From positions 1 to 64,000 of the forward strand of contig NZ_BLTG01000061.1 of the NCBI RefSeq assembly GCF_017312405.1: 64,000 nt of DNA. Reading direction: 5' to 3'. The notes below the pieces were generated by a model. The model saw nothing but the letters and a program-made list of their open reading frames with translations. It was not told the origin of the DNA and did no database searches. The DNA is from Mycobacterium sp. PO1 (GTDB taxonomy: Bacteria; Actinomycetota; Actinomycetes; Mycobacteriales; Mycobacteriaceae). Both the position numbers and the translations under genes were made by a program. Below are positions 17,998 through 24,762 of this stretch, piece by piece; position 1 is the first letter of the stretch, and every line of letters starts with the position of its first letter.

Positions 17998-19113
17998 ATG
18001 CGTGTCGGAATCCCGACCGAGATCAAGAACAACGAGTACCGCGTCGCGATCACCCCGGCGGGCGTCTCCGAATTGGTGCGCCACGGCCACGACGTGCTGA
18101 TCCAGGCCGGCGCAGGCGAGGGCTCGGCGATCACGGACGACGATTTCACCCGCGCCGGCGCCCAGATGGTCGACGGAGCCGACGCGGTGTGGGCCGACGC
18201 CGAGCTGCTGCTCAAGGTCAAGGAGCCGATCGAGCCCGAGTACTCCCGGATGCGCAAAGGGCAGACACTGTTCACCTATCTGCATCTGGCCGCCTCGAAA
18301 CCGTGCACCGACGCACTGATGGCCTCCGGCACCACGTCGATCGCCTACGAGACGGTTCAGACGTCAGACGGAGCGCTCCCGCTGCTGGCTCCGATGAGTG
18401 AGGTCGCGGGCAGGCTCTCCGCTCAGGTCGGCGCCTACCACCTGATGCGCACCCAGGGCGGACGTGGCGTCCTGATGGGCGGGGTGCCCGGCGTCGCTCC
18501 GGCCAGGGTGGTGGTCATCGGCGGCGGCATGGCCGGCGACAACGCCGCCGCTGTGGCCTGGGGCATGGGCGCGCACGTCACCGTGTTCGACCTGAACATC
18601 AACATCCTGCGCAAGATCGACGCCGAGTACGGCGGCGCCATCGAGACGCGCTACTCGTCGCGGCTCGATCTCGAAGACGCCGTCAAGCAGGCCGACCTGG
18701 TCATCGGCGCGGTGCTGGTGCCCGGCGCCAAAGCCCCCAAGCTGGTGCTGAATTCGACCGTGGCCGAGATGAAGGCCGGTGCCGTCCTGGTGGACATCGC
18801 GATCGACCAGGGCGGGTGTTTCGAGGACTCCCGCCCCACCACGCACGACGATCCCACCTTCCGCGTGCACGACACGGTGTTCTACTGCGTGGCCAACATG
18901 CCTGGCGCGGTGCCGAGCACGTCGACCTACGCGCTGACCAACGCGACGATGCCGTACGTGCTCAAGCTGGCCGACAAGGGTTGGCGCGACGCGTGCCGCG
19001 CCGACGCCGCGCTGGCCAAGGGCCTGTCCACCCACGAGGGCGCTCTGCTGTCCGAGCAGGTCGCCGCAGACCTGGACCTGCCGTTCACCGATCCGGCGGA
19101 CGCGCTGCGCTGA
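17998..19113 (+). CDS. ald: L-alanine dehydrogenase
   Basis: This 371-aa NAD-dependent enzyme interconverts L-alanine and pyruvate plus ammonia. The family start MRVGIPTEIKNNEYRVA is present, as is the Rossmann motif VIGGGMAGDNAA (about residue 178), and the length equals the mycobacterial homologue. In mycobacteria it serves alanine use, and it and hydrogenases are both linked to redox balance under low oxygen. The stop lies three bases from the convergent YchJ-type gene. Confidence 0.96.
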   Translation: MRVGIPTEIKNNEYRVAITPAGVSELVRHGHDVLIQAGAGEGSAITDDDFTRAGAQMVDGADAVWADAELLLKVKEPIEPEYSRMRKGQTLFTYLHLAASKPCTDALMASGTTSIAYETVQTSDGALPLLAPMSEVAGRLSAQVGAYHLMRTQGGRGVLMGGVPGVAPARVVVIGGGMAGDNAAAVAWGMGAHVTVFDLNINILRKIDAEYGGAIETRYSSRLDLEDAVKQADLVIGAVLVPGAKAPKLVLNSTVAEMKAGAVLVDIAIDQGGCFEDSRPTTHDDPTFRVHDTVFYCVANMPGAVPSTSTYALTNATMPYVLKLADKGWRDACRADAALAKGLSTHEGALLSEQVAADLDLPFTDPADALR

Positions 19114-19116
19114 TCG

Positions 19117-19491
19117 TCACCCGGAGATGTCGCCGTCCACATAGAACCAGCGCCCGGCGCGGCGGCTGAAGCGCGAGCGCTCGTGCAGCACGCCGGCGCG
19201 GTGGTGGGCCAGGAACTCCACCTCACCGGCGTCGTCATCGACGCCTCCGCCGACCTGGTCGACGATCTCCAGACGCGACCAGGTGACCGCGCCGACTGCC
19301 ACGTCCTCCGGCCGGGTGCGGGGATGCCAGGTACGCCACAGGTAGTCGGCGTCGCCGGCGACGTAGGCGCTGTACCGCGAGCGCATCAGCTCCTCGGCGG
19401 TGTGCGCCTGCCGCTCGCCCAGGTGCAGCGGCAGACAGCAGCGACCGAACACCTCGTCGCCTCCGCAGGGACAGGGGCCATCGGGTTGCAC
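19117..19491 (-). CDS. YchJ-like SEC-C motif protein
   Basis: This 124-aa protein of the UPF0225/YchJ family has an N-terminal SEC-C zinc motif (CPCGG...FGRCCLPLH, residues about 7-23) and an NTF2-like body with the conserved MRSRYSAYVAGDADYLWRTWHP segment. The function is unknown; SEC-C motifs bind zinc and sometimes ribosomes. The start is uncertain: GTG at 19491 gives MQPDGPCPCGG, while the frame continues upstream without a clear Shine-Dalgarno site. Confidence 0.8.
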   Translation of the reverse strand: MQPDGPCPCGGDEVFGRCCLPLHLGERQAHTAEELMRSRYSAYVAGDADYLWRTWHPRTRPEDVAVGAVTWSRLEIVDQVGGGVDDDAGEVEFLAHHRAGVLHERSRFSRRAGRWFYVDGDISG

Positions 19492-19537
19492 ACAGACAGT
19501 GTGCCTCAATTGACGGGTGTCAAGTAAAGTCGAGGAC

Positions 19538-20098
19538 ATGCTGATGCTCGCCGACGTTCTGCCTGACGCTCCGACGACCACCGACGACGCGCTGCAACGC
19601 TATGACGCACTGCCTGTCGTCGAGCCGGAGTTCATGCTCGGGACCTGGCATGGTGCCGAGGTACCCACCGCTCACCCACTCGACGGCATGCTGGCCGCAA
19701 GCGGCTGGTGGGGCAAGCAGTTCCGCGACGCCGAAACCGTGCACCCCCTGCTGTTCCCCACCTCCGACGGCAGCGCGCTGTGGCCACTGAATCCCGCTCT
19801 CGCGTTCGGCGGTCTGGGCGTCGCCACCAAGGTTCCCGGGGTGAAGAACCGCAACTTCGCCGGCACAATCGCCGCGCTGCGTCCGATACTGGCGGCGCGC
19901 GGCCCCAAGGCCCGGCTGCGCACCACCCGCTACCGCGGCGTGGACACCGCGACGATGATCTACGACCAGCTCCCGATCAACGACGTCTTCCGTAAGCTCG
20001 ACGACCAAACCATTCTGGGCGCAATGGATCTGCGCGGCATCAGGTCGCCGTATTTCTTCCTGCTGCGGCGCGACGACGACTCACTGCCCGTCGTCTAA
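19538..20098 (+). CDS. GXWXG / DUF4334 domain protein
   Basis: This 186-aa protein has an N-terminal GXWXG segment (MLGTWHGAEVPT) and a DUF4334-type C-terminal half (TRYRGVDTATMIYDQLPINDVFRKL). The family is common in mycobacteria and has no known function. ATG 19538 is preferred with GTCGAGG upstream; a GTG at 19517 would add seven residues. The IS5-like element is inserted in its stop codon: the TA of the duplicated target plus the first A of the element now form TAA in place of an original TAG, so the protein appears unchanged. Confidence 0.78.
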   Translation: MLMLADVLPDAPTTTDDALQRYDALPVVEPEFMLGTWHGAEVPTAHPLDGMLAASGWWGKQFRDAETVHPLLFPTSDGSALWPLNPALAFGGLGVATKVPGVKNRNFAGTIAALRPILAARGPKARLRTTRYRGVDTATMIYDQLPINDVFRKLDDQTILGAMDLRGIRSPYFFLLRRDDDSLPVV

Positions 20099-20114
20099 AG
20101 CGTGTCGAACAACT
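20095..20114 (+). repeat. Left terminal inverted repeat of the IS5-like element
   Basis: CTAAAGCGTGTCGAACAACT here matches the reverse complement of 22481-22500 with one mismatch (C/T at base 16). The first three bases are target. A GTG at 20102 inside the repeat is the likely original transposase start. Confidence 0.88.
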
Positions 20115-20117
20115 CTA

Positions 20118-20260
20118 TTGAATGTTCGGCACCGCCCTTCTCGGGCGTCGTCGGTTCAGGCCGCGGGTGCGGTGTGAACGTCGGTTCCCGCGTCATTCGG
20201 GCTGGTTTCACCAACACGAGGGTGTTGGCCAGCGCCGTCCCGTCGGCGGGCTTTGGTGGC
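20118..20260 (-). ncRNA. Putative omega/reRNA at the tnpB 3' end
   Basis: TnpB nucleases use an RNA that overlaps the 3' end of tnpB and runs through the right end into flanking DNA, which supplies the guide. Here that RNA would end through a CGCCC-TTCTC-GGGCG hairpin (20133-20147) and TTCAA. Its guide would be TAGAGTTGTTCGACACGCTT, the reverse complement of 20098-20117, which is the IS5 left inverted repeat. The upstream limit is arbitrary. Confidence 0.4.
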
Positions 20261-21595
20261 CCGGCCCCGTTGCTTGGGGGTCCGGGGATCGGTTGAGGTG
20301 TCGTGCTGGTGGCCCTGGCCCCAGCGGGCCAGATTCCGCGCGGCGTTGGCGTCTCTGTCGGCGGTATGCCCGCATCCGCAGGTGAACACCCGATCCGCCA
20401 AGGTCATCGAACTGTCGATGTCCCCGCACTCAGGGCACAGACGGGTCGATGGATACCACCGGTCGGCTTCGATGAGCTGCCCGGCCCGCCACGCCTGCTT
20501 GTACCGCAACAGCCGCGCGAACTCCGACCAGCTGGCGTCGGAGATGGCGCGGGCCAGCCGATAGTTGCGCAGCATTCCGGTCACGTTGAGGTCTTCGATG
20601 ACAATCCGGTCGTGGGTCTTGACCAGCTCGCCCGACACCTGGTGCAGGAAATGGCGGCGCACGTTGGCGACACGATGATGATGCCGCCCCAACCGGGCCG
20701 CGGCATCCTTGCGGTTTCGTGATCCCTTCTTCTTGCGAGACAACGACTTCGACAACCGCCGCTGATGAGCGATGCCGGCGGCCAGCGCCTTGGGGGCGTC
20801 ATCGATGCGGGCGACCTCGGTGCCGTCTACAGTCGCGGCGACCAGGAACGCCGACAGGCCGCGATCCACCCCCACCCAGCCGCCACCGTCGTCGCGGCGG
20901 GGTGGGTGCTGATGAGCTGAGTGCAGATCGGCGGCCTCGACATTGAGTGCGATCCACCAACGGCCCCCGTGACGACTGAGGGTGGCGAACAGAATCTTGG
21001 CCCGGTCCTTGGCGAGCATGCGTCGCAGTCGGCGGGTGTCGTCATGGACGGCGATCTGGCCGATGCCGGGCAGCGTGAGCGAACGGGGCCGGTCGTTGTC
21101 GCCGATACGGATCGCGGCGGGTTTACCCTTGGGGTGCTTGTTGCGCAGCCGAAACGACGGGATGTCGCCGGTTTTCTTCTTGAACCGTGGGAACCCGACG
21201 CGGCGGCCTTTGCGCTTGCCCGAGCGCGAATCAGACCATGCCGCCAACCCTTTACCCAGGTCAACGGCGGCTTCCTCGAACACCTGCTGGCACACATCGC
21301 CCCGCCAAGACAGGCCTGTCACCACCACTTCGACGCCACCGTCGGCATCGACAGCGAACACCCGGCCGGCATCCTCGGTCTTCTTCCACCCATTGAAGGT
21401 GTTGATCAGGTCGAAAACCGTCCACGGCACCGTGGTGCCCGGGTCGGTTCGCCGGCCAGACAGGCTGGTTTTGACGATCCGCAGGCACTGGTTGAACGCG
21501 AACCGCGACGCGCCAGCATGGCGGGCCAGCACGTCACGCTGCTCGACCGTCGGGTCGAGACAGAACCGGAATGTGGTGTGCCGCGCCATCACCAT
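20156..21595 (-). CDS. tnpB: RNA-guided nuclease TnpB
   Basis: This 479-aa protein has the TnpB/OrfB layout: N-terminal WED/REC-like region (1-235), then a split RuvC domain with D244 in GVDRGLSAF, E334 in IVIEDLNVTGM and D415 in DRDANAARN. A zinc ribbon (C387/C390 and C406/C408) lies between RuvC II and III. All catalytic and zinc residues are present, so it could be active. A hydrophilic tail of about 50 residues follows the last RuvC motif and coincides with the omega RNA coding strand. ATG at 21595, with a second in-frame ATG at 21589. Confidence 0.92.
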   Translation of the reverse strand: MVMARHTTFRFCLDPTVEQRDVLARHAGASRFAFNQCLRIVKTSLSGRRTDPGTTVPWTVFDLINTFNGWKKTEDAGRVFAVDADGGVEVVVTGLSWRGDVCQQVFEEAAVDLGKGLAAWSDSRSGKRKGRRVGFPRFKKKTGDIPSFRLRNKHPKGKPAAIRIGDNDRPRSLTLPGIGQIAVHDDTRRLRRMLAKDRAKILFATLSRHGGRWWIALNVEAADLHSAHQHPPRRDDGGGWVGVDRGLSAFLVAATVDGTEVARIDDAPKALAAGIAHQRRLSKSLSRKKKGSRNRKDAAARLGRHHHRVANVRRHFLHQVSGELVKTHDRIVIEDLNVTGMLRNYRLARAISDASWSEFARLLRYKQAWRAGQLIEADRWYPSTRLCPECGDIDSSMTLADRVFTCGCGHTADRDANAARNLARWGQGHQHDTSTDPRTPKQRGRATKARRRDGAGQHPRVGETSPNDAGTDVHTAPAA

Positions 21596-21655
21596 TCAGC
21601 GTCTCATGACGGACTGACAAGCACGCTGGCCATTGCAATCGTGTCGGTACACGTG

Positions 21656-21673
21656 ATGACGATTCGTGGTCAT
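21656..21673 (-). other. Left-end hairpin of the TnpB element
   Basis: ATGAC-GATTCGTG-GTCAT forms a five-base-pair stem with an eight-base loop just inside the proposed left end. Subterminal hairpins are the sites recognised by Y1 transposases acting in trans on such elements. Confidence 0.45.
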
Positions 21674-22500
21674 GTGACCCGAAACCTGGTCGGCGCCGCC
21701 GGTACCGCTCTGATCTGTCCGATACCGCGTGGGCGCGCATCGCCCGCTTCCTCGTCTCGAAACATCCCAGAGGTGGGCGGCCCTGCCCACCGCAGCGGTG
21801 GCGCGAGTACCTCGACGCCATCTTGTATGTGCTGCGCACCGGGTGCGCGTGGTGGCATCTGCCGCACGACTTCACCGTGTCGTGGTCAGCGGCGCACAAA
21901 CACTTCCTGCGCTGGTGCCGCAACGGCACATGGGCGCGAATCCTGACCACGGTCCGCGGCGAGGTCCGTACCCGCTCCGGCCGCCGCAGACGACCCACCG
22001 CGGCCGTCGTTGATTCCTCCAGCGTCAAGGCGTCCTTGGTGGCCGGGCCGCGCGGGTTCGACGGGGCAAAGAAGGTCGATGGCGTCAAACGTCATGTGCT
22101 CGTCGATTCCGGCGGCGTTCTGGTCGCCGCCGTCGTCACCGCTGCCAACGTCGCCGACCGCGCGGCATTCCCCACGCGGCTAAACAAGGCAAAACGCATC
22201 GCCCCGACCATCAGCCACGTGTGGGTGGATAAGGGCTACACCGGTCAGACCGTGACCAGCGCCGCGGCCAGGGCCGGTGTCACAGTGGACGTGGTGTCCG
22301 GGCCGAAACCCGGCCGCGGGTTCATCGTCGAACCGCGACGCTGGGTGGTCGAACGCACCAACGGCTGGATCAACCACTGCCGACGACTCGACCGCCACTA
22401 CGAAGTCACCCTCAAAGCACACGAAGGCTTCCTCTACCTCAGCCAGATCGCCCTACTGCTACGCCGACTCGACCGCACCCAGTTATTCGACACGCTTTAG
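21674..22500 (+). pseudogene. IS5-family DDE transposase, 5' end cut off by the TnpB element
   Basis: The frame reads DPKPGRRRRYRSDLSD onward to TAG at 22498-22500, but no ATG or GTG exists upstream before an in-frame stop at 21607. Rejoined to 20102-20117 it starts GTG TCG AAC AAC TCT, giving a 280-aa transposase. DDE motifs are present: D in VVDSSSVKAS, D in WVDKGYTGQ, and E in VVERTNGWINHCRRL. The stop codon TAG is made of the TA target duplication plus the flanking G, so it is supplied by the CTAG target. Only a rare internal start (TTG at 21823) could give a truncated product. Confidence 0.8.
22481..22500 (-). repeat. Right terminal inverted repeat of the IS5-like element
   Basis: This is the reverse complement of the left repeat with one mismatch. 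It includes the last transposase codons (FDTL) and the TAG, of which TA is the target duplication. Confidence 0.88.
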
Positions 22501-22503
22501 GGC

Positions 22504-23409
22504 CTACTGCCCGTCATACAGATCGGTCGCCACCAGGGCCGCCAGCTCGCCGATCAGGTCACGCCGGCTCGGCGCCTCCGGATCCTCGCCGGCCGAACGG
22601 GTCATGATCGACAGCAGCAGCTGCCGCCCGTCCGGTCCGTACGCGATCCCCACGTCGTTGGCGGTGCCGAAATCCCCGCTGCCGGTCTTGTCGGCGGTGG
22701 TCCACCCGGGTAGGCCGGCCCGCATGCTGGACGTCTCGTTGGCCCGCATCCAGTCCTGCAGAGTCTGACGGCTCGACCCGGCCAACGCGTCGCCGGCCAA
22801 CAGGGCACGGTAACCGGTACCCAGAGCCAACGGCGTGCTGGTGTCGCGGGGATCGCCCGGCGCGGCCGAGTTCAACGCCGTCTCCCACCGGTCCAGCCGC
22901 GTCACCTCATCCCCGATCGAGCGCGCGAATTCGGTGATCGCCGACGGACCACCGAGCACGCGCAGCAGGGCGTTGGCCGCGCTGTTGTCGCTCTGCTGCA
23001 CCGCGGCCTGGCACAACTCGGCCAAGGTCATCGGTTGACCCACCCGGGGCTCTGTCACCGGCGAATACGTCACCAGCTCCGAGGGCGTGATCGTCACGGT
23101 GTCGGTCAATGCCGACAGCCCACGGTCGACCCGGGCGAGCACGGCTGCCGCGGCGTAACCCTTGAACGTCGAGCACATCGCGAAACGGTCCTCGGCACGG
23201 TGCGCGAACCGGCGGCCGGTGGGCAGGTCCACGGCGTGCAGCCCGACGATGACCCCCTCGCGCCGCTCGAGCGCCTCGATCCGGGGGTCGGTGGGCGGGA
23301 CAGGCGTGTTGGGGTCGTCGCGGACGGGGGGCTCGGCGCGACCGCACGCGGCGAGCGCGGTCACCGACAAGCCGCCCAGCATCAGACGCCGGCGTGACAG
23401 CGATGTCAT
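22504..23409 (-). CDS. bla: Class A beta-lactamase (BlaS/BlaC type)
   Basis: This 301-aa serine beta-lactamase has S80-T-F-K83, S140-D-N, the general base E176 (RWETALN) and K241-T-G-S-G, so the active site is complete. The N-terminus combines an RRR Tat-type signal with a LAAC lipobox (C22), indicating a Tat-exported lipoprotein. The SDN triad differs from the SDG of M. tuberculosis BlaC. In M. smegmatis the major beta-lactamase gene lies next to ald, and here only the IS separates them from that arrangement. It is seven bases from the pepR stop. Confidence 0.92.
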   Translation of the reverse strand: MTSLSRRRLMLGGLSVTALAACGRAEPPVRDDPNTPVPPTDPRIEALERREGVIVGLHAVDLPTGRRFAHRAEDRFAMCSTFKGYAAAAVLARVDRGLSALTDTVTITPSELVTYSPVTEPRVGQPMTLAELCQAAVQQSDNSAANALLRVLGGPSAITEFARSIGDEVTRLDRWETALNSAAPGDPRDTSTPLALGTGYRALLAGDALAGSSRQTLQDWMRANETSSMRAGLPGWTTADKTGSGDFGTANDVGIAYGPDGRQLLLSIMTRSAGEDPEAPSRRDLIGELAALVATDLYDGQ

Positions 23410-23415
23410 GCCGGC

Positions 23416-24762
23416 TCAGTCCGCCAGGGTCTGCAGTGGTTTGGGCAGCGAACGTCTGGTGCGCACCGGGCCCAGCACAGCGGCGCCGAACTGGCGCGTG
23501 AGCAGTTGCCGGGCAACGGCGTTGACCTCCTCGAGCGTCACCGCCTCGATCTTGGCCAAGGTGTCGGGGATGCTGCGGTGCGTGCCGTAATTGAGCTCAC
23601 TGCGCCCGATCCGGTGCATCCGTGAACCCGAGTCCTCCAGACCGAGCACCAGACCGCCGCGCAGCGACCCCTTCGCGATGCGGCACTCGTCGGCGGTGAT
23701 GCCGTCACGCGCCACCTCGGCGAGCACATCGGTGGTCACCCGCACGACTTCGTCGAACCGTTCGGGCTGACACCCGGCGTAGATCGACAGTGCACCGCTG
23801 TCGGCGAAGGTGTCCACCGTGGAGTACACCGAGTACGCCAACCCCCGCTCCTCCCGAATCTGCTGAAACAGGCGGGAACTCAGTCCCCCACCGAGCGCGC
23901 TGTTGAGCACCGACAGCGCCCACCGGTGATCCCAGTGCCGACCCGGCGTCCGCACACCCAGCGACAGATGGGTCTGTTCGGCGTCACGCCGGATCAGCTG
24001 CAGCGACGGACGACCGCTGACCCGGCCGGTGCCCTTGCGTGGCGGAACCGGCGTGCGGCCCCGCACCAGATGCGGGCCGAAGTGCTCACGCACCAGGCTC
24101 ACCACCTCGTCGTGGTCCACGTTGCCCGCGACCGCGACCACCATGCGATCAGGTGTATAGCGGCGCACGTGAAAGGAATGCAACTGGTCGCGGGTCATCG
24201 CCGAGACCGAGTCGACGCTGCCGATCACCGGACGGCCGACGGGATGCTCACCGAACATCGCCGACAGGAAGACGTCACCGAGGGTGTCCTCGGGATCGTC
24301 GTCGCGCATGGCGATCTCCTCGAGCACCACGTCGCGTTCGACCTCGACGTCGTCGTCCAGGCATCGCCCGCGCAACACCACATCGGCGACCAGGTCGACC
24401 GCCAGCGCAAGGTCCGAGTCGAGCACATGCGCGTAGTAGCAGGTGTGTTCACGGGCGGTGAAGGCGTTCAACTCACCACCGACGGCATCGACCGCCTGCG
24501 CGATCTGCACCGCCGAGCGGTTCGGCGTCGCCTTGAACAGCAGGTGCTCCAGGAAGTGGGCCGCACCGGCGACGGTGCGGCCTTCGTCCCTGGATCCAAC
24601 CCCGACCCACACCCCGACCGACGCGGAGTGCACCGACGGGATGTGCTCGGTGACCACCCGAAGACCGCCGGGGAGTTCGGTGCGGCGAACCGCGGCGGTG
24701 GTGTCCTCGCCGCGGCGCCCGCGTCGCAGCGCTGTCGCTCTAGTTGCTGGCGGTCGCGGCAT
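23416..24762 (-). CDS. pepR: M16-family zinc protease PepR
   Basis: This 448-aa metallopeptidase of the pitrilysin/processing-peptidase family has the inverted zinc motif H69-F-L-E72-H73 and the downstream Glu-containing segment (EVERDVVLEEIAMRDDDPED). It matches Rv2782c in size and position. The ATG at 24762 lies 23 bases inside the 3' end of gpsI, so it is co-transcribed with PNPase, as in M. tuberculosis. The N-terminal 25 residues are Arg-rich. Substrates are not known from sequence. Confidence 0.92.
   Translation of the reverse strand: MPRPPATRATALRRGRRGEDTTAAVRRTELPGGLRVVTEHIPSVHSASVGVWVGVGSRDEGRTVAGAAHFLEHLLFKATPNRSAVQIAQAVDAVGGELNAFTAREHTCYYAHVLDSDLALAVDLVADVVLRGRCLDDDVEVERDVVLEEIAMRDDDPEDTLGDVFLSAMFGEHPVGRPVIGSVDSVSAMTRDQLHSFHVRRYTPDRMVVAVAGNVDHDEVVSLVREHFGPHLVRGRTPVPPRKGTGRVSGRPSLQLIRRDAEQTHLSLGVRTPGRHWDHRWALSVLNSALGGGLSSRLFQQIREERGLAYSVYSTVDTFADSGALSIYAGCQPERFDEVVRVTTDVLAEVARDGITADECRIAKGSLRGGLVLGLEDSGSRMHRIGRSELNYGTHRSIPDTLAKIEAVTLEEVNAVARQLLTRQFGAAVLGPVRTRRSLPKPLQTLAD

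Larger units (their letters stand above)
20118..21673 (-). mobile_element. TnpB-only IS200/IS605-type element nested in the IS5-like element
   Basis: The 1,556-bp insert carries a single tnpB gene and no Y1 tnpA, so it is non-autonomous (IS1341-like). The proposed right end is TTCAA on the minus strand (20122-20118), a right-end cleavage signature seen in IS605-type elements, next to a hairpin at 20133-20147. The proposed left end abuts GTCAC on the minus strand (21678-21674), with a hairpin at 21656-21673. Joining 20117 to 21674 restores a full transposase ORF in frame. The ends are inferred and could shift by a few bases. Confidence 0.65.
20096..22499. mobile_element. IS5-like insertion sequence interrupted by a TnpB element
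   Basis: The element proper spans 20098-22497, bounded by near-perfect inverted repeats and by TA duplications at 20096-20097 and 22498-22499. With the flanking C and G, the original target reads CTAG, typical of IS5-family elements. Removing the nested TnpB element (20118-21673) leaves about 844 bp, almost all transposase ORF, a normal size for this family. It lies between the DUF4334 gene and the beta-lactamase gene and breaks neither protein. Confidence 0.85.
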
